NCBI RefSeq assembly: GCF_900105395.1
Contig: NZ_LT629775.1
Coordinates: 7,281,501-7,345,500, forward strand
DNA length: 64,000 nt
Source: Streptomyces sp. TLI_053
GTDB lineage: Bacteria; Actinomycetota; Actinomycetes; Streptomycetales; Streptomycetaceae
Reading direction: 5' to 3'
This document shows, piece after piece, positions 1 through 8,181 of the stretch. A model generated the notes under the pieces. The model was not told the origin of the DNA and searched no databases. It worked only from the letters and a program-made list of their open reading frames with translations. The translations under genes and the position numbers were made by a program. The first letter of the stretch is position 1. The number at the start of each line of letters is the position of its first letter.

Positions 1-83
1 CCGTCGAGGCCGAGCGGATCAAGCCCCCGGCCGTCATCGTCGTCGGCGACGTCGTCAACGTCCTCGCCACCCCGGAGGCCTGA
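1..83 (+). CDS. Uroporphyrinogen-III C-methyltransferase, C-terminal end (partial)
   Basis: Only the last 26 codons are present, read from base 3 to a TGA at 81-83. The tail contains IKPPAVIVVGDVV, which resembles the C-terminal strand of SUMT/CobA/CysG-type SAM methyltransferases that turn uroporphyrinogen III into precorrin-2 for sirohaem and cobalamin. The call rests on this short motif alone, so another member of the tetrapyrrole methylase family is possible. The gene points toward, and converges on, the SpoIIE-type phosphatase gene downstream. Confidence 0.65.
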   Translation, partial: VEAERIKPPAVIVVGDVVNVLATPEA

Positions 84-120
84 GGGCCGGGGCCGGCACC
101 TGGCCCCGGCTCGGCCCCCG

Positions 121-187
121 TGCCGAGGGCCCCGGTCCGGCCCGGCCCCCGTGCCGAGGGCCCCGGTCCGGCCCGGCCCCCGTGCCG
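121..187. repeat. Tandem repeat, 31-bp unit
   Basis: Two exact, adjacent copies of a 31-bp GC-only-rich unit occupy 121-151 and 152-182. A degenerate partial copy precedes them and the first bases of a third follow. They lie in the convergent gap after the methyltransferase stop. There are no spacers, so this is a simple tandem duplication and not a CRISPR. Confidence 0.8.
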
Positions 188-232
188 GCACTCCGGCGGC
201 CCCGGCCGGCCCTGGCGCCCCGTCCTCTTCCC

Positions 233-273
233 CTCCGCACTTTGCAAACAGGAGCTGTTTGCAAAGTGCGGAG
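233..273. repeat. Perfect 19-bp inverted repeat, stem-loop 1 of a pair
   Basis: Left arm 233-251 and right arm 255-273 are exact reverse complements (19 of 19 bases) around a 3-base loop GAG. The arms contain CGCACTTTGCAAA, which recurs in the second stem-loop at 312-348. The motif is AT-richer than its surroundings and lacks a T-tract on either side. It lies between two convergent genes. It could be a bidirectional terminator, a REP/MITE-like element or a double operator for a dimeric regulator. Confidence 0.85.
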
Positions 274-311
274 GACATAACAGCAGGTCAGCGCCGTAGT
301 GGTGGCCGTTT

Positions 312-348
312 CCCGCACTTTGCAAAGTCACACTTTGCAAAGTGCGGG
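312..348. repeat. Perfect 17-bp inverted repeat, stem-loop 2 of a pair
   Basis: Left arm 312-328 and right arm 332-348 are exact reverse complements around the loop CAC. Each arm contains the self-complementary 12-mer ACTTTGCAAAGT, so the element is a palindrome of palindromes. Together with the stem-loop at 233-273 it gives four copies of the half-site CGCACTTTGCAAA, with loop centres 77 bp apart. It ends about 54 bp past the stop codon of the phosphatase gene on the minus strand. Confidence 0.85.
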
Positions 349-401
349 GCCACAGACTGCCACAGGCCGCCCCACCCCGCCCCGCGCCACCCCTCCCCAC
401 C

Positions 402-3176
402 TCACTCCAACGGCTGCTCCGTCCAGATCACCTTCCCGGTTGCGGTGTACCGCGTCCCCCACCGGTCGGCGAACTGCGCGACCAGGAAGAGCCCGCGCCC
501 GCCCTCGTCGGTGGTGGCCGCGTACCGCAGGTGCGGCGACGTACTGCTCCCGTCCGACACCTCGCAGATCAGCGACCGGTCGAGGAGCAGCCGTACCCGG
601 ATCGGCCCGGTGCCGTACCGGATCGCATTGGTCACCAGCTCGCTCAGGATCAGCTCGGTGACGAACGCCGCCTCGTCCAGCCCCCACTGCTCCAGCCGCT
701 CCGCCACCGCCGCCCGCACCCCGGACACCGCCGCCGGGTCCGCCGGCACCTCCCACTGCGCCACCCGGTCCGCCGGCAGCACCCTGGTCCGCGCCACCAG
801 CAGCGCGATGTCGTCCTGCGGATGCGCCGGCAGCAGCGCCCCCAGCACGTCCGCACAGGTCTGCTCCGGGGTGCGCGCCGGCCTGCTCAGCGCCGTCCGC
901 AGCAGTTCGAGCCCCTCGTCGATGTCCCGCTGACGGTCCTCGACCAGCCCGTCCGTGTACAGCACCAGCCGGCTGCCCTCCTCGACCTCCAGCTCCACCG
1001 TCTCGAACGGCAGCACCGCGAGCCCCAGCGGCGGCCCGGTCGGCAGCTCCGGGTACACCACCGTCCCGTCCGGCCGCACCAGCGCCGGCGGCGGATGCCC
1101 GGCACTGGCCAGCGTGCAGCGCCGCGACACCGGGTCGTAGATCAGATACAGACAGGTCGCGCCCGTGACGGCCGCCGACGCCCCGCCGGTCGCCGACTCC
1201 TCCTGGTCGATCCGGTTCACCAGCTCGTCCAGGTGCCCCAGCAGTTCGTCCGGCGGCAGGTCCAGCGTCGAGAAGTTGTGGATCGCCGTCCGCAGCCGCC
1301 CCATCGTCGCGGCAGCGTGCAGCCCGTGCCCGACCACGTCCCCGACCACCATCGCCACCCGCGCGCCCGGCAGCGGGATCACGTCGAACCAGTCGCCGCC
1401 CACCCCCGCCTGCGCCGGCAGGTACCGGTGCGCCACCTCCAGCGCGTTCTGCGCGGGCAGGCTGCGCGGCAGCAGACTGTGCTGCAGGGTGACCGCCATC
1501 GCGTGCTCCCGGGTGTACCGGCGCGCGTTGTCGATGCAGACGGCGGCGTGCGAGACCAGCTCCTCCGCCAGTGCGAGGTCCTCCTCCTCGAACGGCTCCT
1601 CCCGTTCCGACCGCCAGAACCGTGCCACCCCGAGCAGCACACCGCGCGCCCGCAACGGCACCCGCAGCAGCGAGTGCACGCCGTGGGCGAGCACCCGTTC
1701 CGCGCCCTCGGGGTCCTGCTCCCGCCACGCCCGCGCCTCCGCCAGCCGCGGCTCCACGGCGGGCACTCCACTGCTCAGCGCGCCCGCGAGCGGCGTCGAC
1801 GGCACGACCTCCACCACCGTGCCCACCGGGTAGAACGGCGGGTCGTCCCGCGCGGCCGACAGCGCCGCCCGCCGCATCCGCAGCGGCGCCGGACCCGTCG
1901 GCGGCTCGTCGCCCTCCAGCACCTGCTCGGCGAGGTCGACGGTGACGATGTCCGCGAACCGGCCCACCGTCACCTGGGCCAGCTCCTCCGCCGTCCGGGT
2001 CACGTCCAGGGTGCTGCCCACCGTGACCCCGGCGTCGTACAGCAGCCGCAGCCGCCGCTGCGCCACCTCGGCCCGCCCGGTCAGCGCCTGCAGCTCGGTG
2101 GAGTCCCGCAGCGTGGCCACCGAACCGGGCGGCCCGCCGTCCCGGTCCGTGGGCCGCACGTTCACTGCGAGCAGCCGCTCGCCGGCCATCACCACCTCGT
2201 CGGTGACCGCCCGCCCGGCCGCCAGCAGCTCCAGCGGCGCCGGCTCCAGGCCCAGCTCGGCGAGCGGACGCCCCTCGGCGTCGGGCGGCAGGTCGAGCAG
2301 CCGCCGGGCCTCGTCGTTGCAGAGCAGCAGCCGCCCGTCTCCGCCGAGGATCAGCACGCCCTCGCGCACCGCGTGCAGCACCGCCGCGTGGTGCTCGTAC
2401 ATGCGGGTCATCTCGGTCGGCCCGAGCCCGTGGGTCTGCCGCTTCAGCCGCCGGCTGATCAGCGCCGTCCCGCCGGTCGCCAGTCCGAGCGCGGCCGCCG
2501 CCGCACCCAGCACCACCGGCAGCTGCCGCTCGCTGGCGCTGCTCACATTGGCGATCGTGATGCCCGCCGACACCATCCCGACGATCTGCCCGTCCGGCGC
2601 CCGCACCGGCACGATCGCCTGCACCAGGGGTCCGATCGTGCCGGTGACCTCCTCGGTCACGACCTGCCCGGACAGCGCGGGCCGGTAGTCGCCGACGAAC
2701 TTGTGGCCGATCCGGTCCGGGTTCGGGTGGGTGTAGCGGATGCCCTCGTTGTTGAGCACGACGATGAAGTCCACGCCCGCGTTGATGCGCGCGGCCTGGG
2801 CCGAGGGCTGGAGGATCGCGCTCGGGTCGGGGGAGCGCAGCGCCTCGACGATGCCCGGCGAGTTGGCGTAGGTCTGGGCGACCGCGACGGACCGGGTGGT
2901 GGCCTCCTGCTTGGCGTCGTTGCGGGACTGCACCACCAGGGCGACCACGGCGGCCACCACGAGCAACAGCACCACCACGACCTGCAACGCGAAGACCTGC
3001 CCGGCCACCGAGCGCACCCGGACCGGCTTGGGCCGGGCCGTGCGAGCGTGCTGGTGCCGACCGTGTGGGCGCCCACCGGGGGAGCCGGCGGCGGTGCCGG
3101 TGGATCGGGAGCCGGAAGCGGAACCGGTCGCACCGGGGTCCGACGGAGCCCAGGATCGGCCCGAAAAACGGGCCAT
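402..3176 (-). CDS. Membrane-anchored PAS/GAF/SpoIIE-family PP2C phosphatase with HATPase domain
   Basis: The 924-residue protein has a Pro/Arg-rich cytoplasmic tail, a membrane helix at about 61-82, an extracytoplasmic CACHE-like sensor (83-215), a second helix (219-240), a PAS domain (258-370), a GAF domain (about 380-555), a PP2C/SpoIIE phosphatase (about 590-785) with GGDWFDV and GDVVGHG, and a C-terminal HATPase_c domain (about 795-920) with an ELVTNAIRYG N-box. Such proteins are partner-switching regulators: the phosphatase acts on anti-anti-sigma factors and the ATPase part resembles an RsbW-type kinase. The target is not encoded nearby. The ATG at 3176 lies 99 bp upstream of and divergent from the methyltransferase gene. 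A downstream start is possible because the first 50 residues are low complexity. Confidence 0.9.
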   Translation of the reverse strand: MARFSGRSWAPSDPGATGSASGSRSTGTAAGSPGGRPHGRHQHARTARPKPVRVRSVAGQVFALQVVVVLLLVVAAVVALVVQSRNDAKQEATTRSVAVAQTYANSPGIVEALRSPDPSAILQPSAQAARINAGVDFIVVLNNEGIRYTHPNPDRIGHKFVGDYRPALSGQVVTEEVTGTIGPLVQAIVPVRAPDGQIVGMVSAGITIANVSSASERQLPVVLGAAAAALGLATGGTALISRRLKRQTHGLGPTEMTRMYEHHAAVLHAVREGVLILGGDGRLLLCNDEARRLLDLPPDAEGRPLAELGLEPAPLELLAAGRAVTDEVVMAGERLLAVNVRPTDRDGGPPGSVATLRDSTELQALTGRAEVAQRRLRLLYDAGVTVGSTLDVTRTAEELAQVTVGRFADIVTVDLAEQVLEGDEPPTGPAPLRMRRAALSAARDDPPFYPVGTVVEVVPSTPLAGALSSGVPAVEPRLAEARAWREQDPEGAERVLAHGVHSLLRVPLRARGVLLGVARFWRSEREEPFEEEDLALAEELVSHAAVCIDNARRYTREHAMAVTLQHSLLPRSLPAQNALEVAHRYLPAQAGVGGDWFDVIPLPGARVAMVVGDVVGHGLHAAATMGRLRTAIHNFSTLDLPPDELLGHLDELVNRIDQEESATGGASAAVTGATCLYLIYDPVSRRCTLASAGHPPPALVRPDGTVVYPELPTGPPLGLAVLPFETVELEVEEGSRLVLYTDGLVEDRQRDIDEGLELLRTALSRPARTPEQTCADVLGALLPAHPQDDIALLVARTRVLPADRVAQWEVPADPAAVSGVRAAVAERLEQWGLDEAAFVTELILSELVTNAIRYGTGPIRVRLLLDRSLICEVSDGSSTSPHLRYAATTDEGGRGLFLVAQFADRWGTRYTATGKVIWTEQPLE

Positions 3177-3274
3177 ACGTCATATTTGCACTCCGCGAGC
3201 CGACGGGCCAAGGGCACCCGCGACGAGCGTTGGGCCGGTTGGCCTTCCCCGGCCCGACTTGGCAGGATCACAGG

Positions 3275-4084
3275 GTGTCCGAACCCAGCGCCATCACCGA
3301 CCCCGCCGACCCCCGTCTCGCCGACTACACCGGCCTGACCGACGTCGAACTCCGCCGCCGCCGCGAACCCGCCGAGGGCCTGTTCATCGCGGAGGGCGAG
3401 AAGGTCGTCCGCCGCGCCCTCGCGGCCGGCTACCGGATGCGGTCGATGCTGCTGACCCCCAAGTGGCTGGAGGTGATGGCGGACGTCATCGCCGAGGCCG
3501 ACGCCCCGGTGCACGTCGTCGAACCCGATCTGGCCGAGGCGGTCACCGGTTACCACGTCCACCGCGGCGCGCTCGCCTCGATGGAACGGCGGCCGCTGCC
3601 GGACGCCGCGGACCTGCTGGCGGGCGCCCGCCGGGTGGCGGTGCTGGAGGGTCTGGTCGACCACACCAATCTCGGCGCGATCTTCCGCAGTGCGGCGGCC
3701 CTCGGCATGGACGCGGTGCTGCTGTCGCCGGACTGCGCCGACCCGCTGTACCGCCGCGCGGTCAAGGTGTCGATGGGTGGGGTCTTCGCCGTCCCGTACG
3801 CGCGGCTGGAGCCCTGGCCGGCCGCCCTGGAGACGGTGCGCGCCGCCGGCTTCGAGCTGCTCGCGCTGACGCCGGCCGAGACGGCCGTGGACCTGGCCTC
3901 GCTGGTCCACGAGGGCCGGGCGAGGACGGCCCTGATGCTCGGGGCCGAGGGTGACGGCCTCACCCGCCAGGCCCTGTCCGCAGCCGACCACGCGGTCCGC
4001 ATCCCGATGGCCCACGGCATCGACTCCCTGAACGTCGGCGCCGCCGCGGCCGTGGCCTTCTACGCCGTCACCGCCGCCCGCTGA
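3275..4084 (+). CDS. TrmH/SpoU-family 2'-O-methyltransferase
   Basis: This 269-residue protein carries the SPOUT signature motifs: NLGAIFRSAAALG (motif 1), LMLGAEGDGL (motif 2) and IPMAHGIDSLNVG (motif 3). An N-terminal L30e-like substrate-binding part (EGLFIAEGEKVV) precedes them. Proteins of this type methylate ribose 2'-OH groups of tRNA or rRNA with SAM, bound at a trefoil knot. The exact RNA target cannot be read from the sequence. The GTG at 3275 follows GGCAGGA at a suitable distance; longer upstream frames are low complexity. The gene converges on the Ser/Thr kinase gene across a perfect hairpin. Confidence 0.9.
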   Translation: MSEPSAITDPADPRLADYTGLTDVELRRRREPAEGLFIAEGEKVVRRALAAGYRMRSMLLTPKWLEVMADVIAEADAPVHVVEPDLAEAVTGYHVHRGALASMERRPLPDAADLLAGARRVAVLEGLVDHTNLGAIFRSAAALGMDAVLLSPDCADPLYRRAVKVSMGGVFAVPYARLEPWPAALETVRAAGFELLALTPAETAVDLASLVHEGRARTALMLGAEGDGLTRQALSAADHAVRIPMAHGIDSLNVGAAAAVAFYAVTAAR

Positions 4085-4135
4085 CCACGCCCGCTGACCA
4101 CGCCCTCGACCGGCGGAAGGTCGGCCGGTCCGGCC

Positions 4136-4168
4136 GCGCGGGAAGTCGGCCGCTCCGACTTCCCGCGC
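4136..4168. terminator. Bidirectional hairpin between convergent genes
   Basis: A perfect 14-bp inverted repeat (4136-4149 with 4155-4168, 5-base loop) sits between the stop of the TrmH gene at 4084 and the stop of the kinase gene at 4221. It lacks a strong T-tract, as is common for high-GC actinobacterial terminators, and could serve both strands. Confidence 0.7.
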
Positions 4169-4220
4169 CGGTCGCTGCCGCTGCGCCGCCCACCGGGGCC
4201 GGACGCCGAGGGCGCGTGCG

Positions 4221-6365
4221 TCAGCCCGTCGGGGCCGTGGGCGGTGCCGGGGCGGCGGCCGGGGGCGGGGTGACCGCCGGGGTGGTGGTGGCCGAGCCGG
4301 GCCAGGACTCGTCCAGGGTGCCGTCCGCCCGCAGCGTGTACCGCGTGGAGGTGACGGCGCCCGTCCGGGCGACCCGCTCCTCGCGGACCAGCGCGCCGTT
4401 GTCCAGCCGCCAGGTCGCGGCGGCCTGCGGATCCGCCGCCGAGGAGCGCGAGGTCAGGGCCACCGGGGTGTCGCCGCTGAACGAGAAGAGCTGCACCAGG
4501 TCGACCGGCACCGACCCCTCCGAGCGCCGCAGGACGACCAGCGCGGCCGGCCCGCCCTTGTAGCGCGCCGGGAGTACGGCGCTGAGCACGACCTGTGGTC
4601 CCGGGCCCGCCGAGCGGCCGTCCCGCAGGGCGATCGCGGGTCCGCCCGCCGGGTCGGTGTAGGAGCGGTTCGGCCAGTCGACCGTCGGTCCGGCGCCCTG
4701 GGCGGGTGCCAGCGCGGCGTCCCCGGCCGCCGGGGCGCCGTGGGCCGCGGCCGCCAGCGGGCCGGTCGACGGCGCGATGCCGTCCGCCGAGAGTCCCGCT
4801 GCGGCCGGGGGCGTCGCGCCGTTCGCCTGTTCCCCCGCGCCGGCCGCCCCCGCCGCCCCGGCAGCGGGCCCGGGGGCACCCGTCGTGTCCTGCGTGACGG
4901 ACGAGCTCACGGACGGCCGCAGCCCCTGGTTGTCGCGGTTCTCGCACCCCTGGGCGGCCGCGATGGCCAGCGCCACTCCGACGGTCACCGTCACGAACAC
5001 CACCAGCCGCTGCCGCAGCAGTCGCCGCCGGGCCGTGCCCGGCCGCCCGCCCGGCACCGGGGTGTGCTGCCGGTCGCGGGGCCGGCCGGGCCCCTGGACC
5101 CGTGCGCGTCCGGGCGGCGGCGTGGCCTGCCGTTCGCGCATCGGCCGGGTCGCCTGGACCGACTCGGGCCGGGGGAGCGGGGCCGTGACGGCCTGGCTGC
5201 TGTCCTGTCCGGGGCCGGGGGCCCGCCGCACCGCACCGCCGGGCGCCCCACCGGTCCGGCCGATGCCACCGGCCCGGGCCCGGGCCGCCGCCGGGTCGGG
5301 TGCCCGACCGGGGGCCGGGACGCCGCGCGGTGCGCCGGCCGGTGGTCCCGCCGGGGCTGCCTGGGCCTGGCGTGCTGCGGCGGGCCGGTCCGCGGCGCCC
5401 GGCCCGTGCCGTCCCTCGGCGGGCGCGGCCGCCGCTCCGGACGCGGCCCCGGCCCGCCCGTCCGGGTCGTCCCGGACGGGCGCGTCGCCCCGCGCCCCGG
5501 CCGCGCGGCCCCGGCCGAACGGTCCGCCCGACCCGGCCGCCCCCGCACCCCGTACGGCGAGTTCGCTCAGCCGTTCGTGCAGTGCGGCCGCGCCGGGCCG
5601 TTCGGCGGGTTCCTTGGCCAGGCAGGCCCGGATCAGCGGCGCCAGCTGCGGCGGCACCGCCGTGAGGTCCGGCTCCTCGTGCACGACGCGGTAGAGCATG
5701 ACCTCGGAGGAGGCCCCGGACCCGAACGGGGTGTCGCCGGTGAGCGCGTAGGCGAGTGTCGCGCCGAAGGCGAAGACGTCGGTCGCGGGCGTGACGGCGA
5801 CCCCCCGGACCTGCTCGGGGGCGAGGAAGCCGGGGGAGCCGACGGCGGTGCCGACGTGGGTGAGCGTGCTGGCCCCGCGCGACCAGGCGATGCCGAAGTC
5901 GATGATCCGCGGCCCGCGCGGCGACAGCAGGATGTTGGAGGGCTTGAGGTCCCGGTGGACGACGCCCGCCTCGTGCACCTTGACCAGCCCGTCGGCCAGC
6001 GCCGCCCCGATCCGGGCGACCTCGGGCCAGCCCAGCGGACCTTCGTCGCCGACCCGCTTGTACAGCGAGGGCCCGGGGACGTACGCGGTGGCCAGCCAGG
6101 GCCGGTCGGCCTCGATGTCGGAGCCCATGACGCGGGCGGTGCAGCCGCCCCTGATCCTGGACGCGGCGGCGATCTCGCGGGCGAAGCGGGTGCGGAACTC
6201 GACGTCCTCGGCGAGTTCCGCCCGGATCAGTTTGAGTGCGACCCGCTGCCCCCGGCGGTCGGAGCCGAGGTAGACCACGCCCATGCCGCCGGCCCCGAGC
6301 CGCCGGTGCAGCCGGTACGGCCCGACGATGCGGGGGTCCTCACGCCTCAGCCGCATCATCGTCAT
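4221..6365 (-). CDS. Membrane serine/threonine protein kinase (PknB-like)
   Basis: This 714-residue protein has an N-terminal Hanks-type kinase domain (about 15-275): glycine loop GAGGMGVVYLG (24-34), catalytic Lys45, HRDLKPSN (His137-Asp139), DFG (156-158) and APEQ. A long Ala/Pro/Arg-rich linker runs to a single membrane helix at about 452-470. The extracytoplasmic C-terminus has no PASTA repeats and no family I recognise. All catalytic residues are present, so it should be active. The ATG at 6365 is preceded by GGGGA; an open frame continues 136 codons upstream but is non-coding in character. Substrates are unknown. Nearby signalling genes include the SpoIIE-type phosphatase at 402-3176. 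Confidence 0.92.
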   Translation of the reverse strand: MTMMRLRREDPRIVGPYRLHRRLGAGGMGVVYLGSDRRGQRVALKLIRAELAEDVEFRTRFAREIAAASRIRGGCTARVMGSDIEADRPWLATAYVPGPSLYKRVGDEGPLGWPEVARIGAALADGLVKVHEAGVVHRDLKPSNILLSPRGPRIIDFGIAWSRGASTLTHVGTAVGSPGFLAPEQVRGVAVTPATDVFAFGATLAYALTGDTPFGSGASSEVMLYRVVHEEPDLTAVPPQLAPLIRACLAKEPAERPGAAALHERLSELAVRGAGAAGSGGPFGRGRAAGARGDAPVRDDPDGRAGAASGAAAAPAEGRHGPGAADRPAAARQAQAAPAGPPAGAPRGVPAPGRAPDPAAARARAGGIGRTGGAPGGAVRRAPGPGQDSSQAVTAPLPRPESVQATRPMRERQATPPPGRARVQGPGRPRDRQHTPVPGGRPGTARRRLLRQRLVVFVTVTVGVALAIAAAQGCENRDNQGLRPSVSSSVTQDTTGAPGPAAGAAGAAGAGEQANGATPPAAAGLSADGIAPSTGPLAAAAHGAPAAGDAALAPAQGAGPTVDWPNRSYTDPAGGPAIALRDGRSAGPGPQVVLSAVLPARYKGGPAALVVLRRSEGSVPVDLVQLFSFSGDTPVALTSRSSAADPQAAATWRLDNGALVREERVARTGAVTSTRYTLRADGTLDESWPGSATTTPAVTPPPAAAPAPPTAPTG

Positions 6366-6803
6366 TCCCGTTTCCCCGTCAGACTGTCGGTGAGGCCCCG
6401 TCGAGTGGGGCGTCGTCAGTTGCTGTCCGGCACAGCTTACGGACTGCCCGCTGCGGTGTGCTGATACGCAACACCTGAAGCCACCGTCCGATTGTCGGAT
6501 CTTGGACTGACAGTCGGCGGGGCGGTGCCGAATCGTTTCTCGGGGTCCCCTCTCAGGGTTCCCCCGGGGGAGCCGCGGCGGACGTCTCCGCCTGCGGTAG
6601 TAGGCCTCAGGTCCGGTCGTCATCCTCCGGGAGGCCCGGAGAACAGTACGACGGCATGACGTCCGCCAACCCCTCCGCGCCATACCGTTGTTCTCAGCGG
6701 TGGACGGGGAGCTCGTCCCCCGAGGTAAGCCGTCCACCGCGTCCTCGTGCACCACCGTTCCGCCGTCCACCACCGGCCGAGCTCACGAATCAGGAGTCAG
6801 GGC
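6366..6803. other. Divergent intergenic region, 438 bp
   Basis: This gap separates the kinase gene (minus) from the small membrane-protein gene (plus) and should carry promoters for both. I see only a short inverted repeat (TCCGA-TTG-TCGGA near 6487) and a GACTGACAGTC palindrome just after it. I could not find a convincing -35/-10 pair and there is no further gene that I can support. Confidence 0.5.
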
Positions 6804-7004
6804 ATGGCAGCGCAGCACACGGGATCCACCTCCCGCCGCCGTCGGCCGGCCTTCACTCAGCCGCAGGCCGCGGAGCCCACCAGGCACCCGGCGGTGGCGG
6901 TGGCCATGGCACTGCCCTGTGCGGTGCTGCTGGCCGTCCTGTTCGGAGGCTGGGAGCAGATGGCGAACCAGGCGCAGGCGGTGGCCGAGTTGATCGGCCA
7001 CTGA
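6804..7004 (+). CDS. Small hypothetical membrane protein
   Basis: This 66-residue frame starts with ATG after AGGAG (6792-6796). It has a basic N-terminus (RRRR at about 11-14) and one hydrophobic stretch (VAVAMALPCAVLLAVLF, about 31-47), suggesting a single-pass protein with the N-terminus inside. I recognise no family. A good ribosome-binding site, GC-biased third positions and a hairpin downstream at 7129-7164 support it as a real gene, but the evidence is modest. Confidence 0.55.
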   Translation: MAAQHTGSTSRRRRPAFTQPQAAEPTRHPAVAVAMALPCAVLLAVLFGGWEQMANQAQAVAELIGH

Positions 7005-7128
7005 CGCGCACCACAAGCTGGCACTGATCCCCTGGGGACGGGGAGCCGGTGCCGCCGGGGAGGCCGCCGCCGCGACAACTCGCGGACGGGCGAGTGCGGC
7101 GCGCAGAGCGCCCCGGCAGGCGGAGATG

Positions 7129-7164
7129 CCGCGTACGGACGTCGGTGAGGGCGACCGTACGCGG
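7129..7164. terminator. Hairpin after the small membrane-protein gene
   Basis: Ten-base arms (7129-7138 and 7155-7164) are exact reverse complements of each other around a 16-base loop. The hairpin lies 125 bp downstream of the small gene and is followed by CTCTTCCC. It is a plausible terminator for that gene, facing the tRNA operon that comes from the other side. Confidence 0.45.
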
Positions 7165-7210
7165 CTCTTCCCGTCGCGCAGACCGCAAGGCCTTCCGGCG
7201 CCGAACGCCG

Positions 7211-7254
7211 AAAACGGCCGGGGCCGCGACTCGTTCGAGTCGCGGCCCCGGCCG
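7211..7254 (-). terminator. Intrinsic terminator of the tRNA operon
   Basis: A perfect 19-bp inverted repeat (7215-7233 with 7236-7254) is followed, on the minus strand, by TTTT (plus-strand AAAA 7211-7214). It begins 7 bp after the last tRNA-Val gene. The T-run places it on the tRNA strand. Confidence 0.88.
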
Positions 7255-7260
7255 TCACTG

Positions 7261-7332
<72 letters not shown>

Positions 7333-7373
7333 CTGGTAAGGCGTTTGTGCAGCAGGCCCCGAAGGGCCCGACG

Positions 7374-7445
<72 letters not shown>

Positions 7446-7485
7446 TGGTGCGGTGCTTCCGCAGCAGATCCCGGAGGATCCGACG

Positions 7486-7557
7486 TGCGCGATACTGGGA
7501 TTGAACCAGTGACCCCCACCGTGTCAAGGTGGTGCTCTCCCGCTGAGCTAATCGCGC
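7486..7557 (-). tRNA. tRNA-Val (GAC), copy 3 (anticodon-stem variant)
   Basis: The same gene as its neighbours except for a compensatory change in the anticodon stem: the stem is CACC/GGTG where the other copies have TACC/GGTA. A U-A pair has become C-G, so pairing is kept. Anticodon GAC; CCA not encoded. Confidence 0.97.
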
Positions 7558-7588
7558 GGGGCTGATGCCTCGGTGGAACCGGGCGTGG

Positions 7589-7660
<72 letters not shown>

Positions 7661-7693
7661 GGGGAGGACACCCGGCAAGCCGGGCGTTCCTCT

Positions 7694-7767
7694 TGGAGGT
7701 GGAGACGGGATTTGAACCCGTGTACACGGCTTTGCAGGCCGTTGCCTCGCCTCTCGGCCACTCCACC
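7694..7767 (-). tRNA. tRNA-Cys (GCA)
   Basis: Acceptor GGTGGAG pairs with CTCCACC, the anticodon loop CTGCAAA holds GCA, and the 3' end reads T-CCA, so the CCA is encoded here, unlike in the valine genes. The 74-nt gene is second in the operon. Confidence 0.97.
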
Positions 7768-7807
7768 AGGCAACACTCGAAAGACGATCTTACACTGTCC
7801 TTCGTCG

Positions 7808-7880
7808 AGCGGACGACGAGATTCGAACTCGCGACCCTCACCTTGGCAAGGTGATGCTCTACCAACTGAGCCACGTCCGC
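7808..7880 (-). tRNA. tRNA-Gly (GCC)
   Basis: Acceptor GCGGACG pairs with CGTCCGC and the anticodon loop TTGCCAA holds GCC. The gene is 73 nt without encoded CCA and is first in the tRNA operon. Confidence 0.97.
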
Positions 7881-7937
7881 CTGTCTCCCGGGGATCTTCA
7901 CCGGTTTTCCCGGCTGCGCTCCCTGGCGACGTGTTGA

Positions 7938-7966
7938 ACTCTAGCGGATTCCCGGGCCAGCTAAAA
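7938..7966 (-). promoter_or_regulatory. Likely promoter of the tRNA operon
   Basis: On the minus strand a TAGAGT -10 (plus-strand 7938-7943) lies 17 bp downstream of TTTTAG (7961-7966). TAGAGT fits the housekeeping HrdB -10; the -35 match is weak. It sits about 58 bp before tRNA-Gly, in the 301-bp gap shared with the divergent pabB. I see no other feature in that gap. Confidence 0.55.
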
Positions 7967-8181
7967 ATCCGTTCCCGCAGCGTGCCCCCGGGGTCCCCGC
8001 CCGGCGCCCCCGGGCCGCCCCGGGGCCGACCGCCCCGGACGGACCCACCGCGGGCGACGGAACACCCTGAGTGACACCCGCAGGTCACCCGGCGTACGCC
8101 CGCGCGACGCCCGACTCTGCTCACGCCCCTCGACCTACACTTCAGGCACCGCAAGCTCGCAAAGCCCTGTGCAGGAGAACC

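Noticed and set aside
121..348. Possible CRISPR array or telomere-like repeats
   Set aside because: There are only two tandem units with no spacers and two stem-loops; no cas genes are present.
328..3183. Long minus-strand frame of 951 codons through the SpoIIE gene region
   Set aside because: It is a shadow of the real gene at 402-3176 in another frame. Its Gly/Arg/Ala-only composition and lack of any domain show it is an artefact of high GC content.
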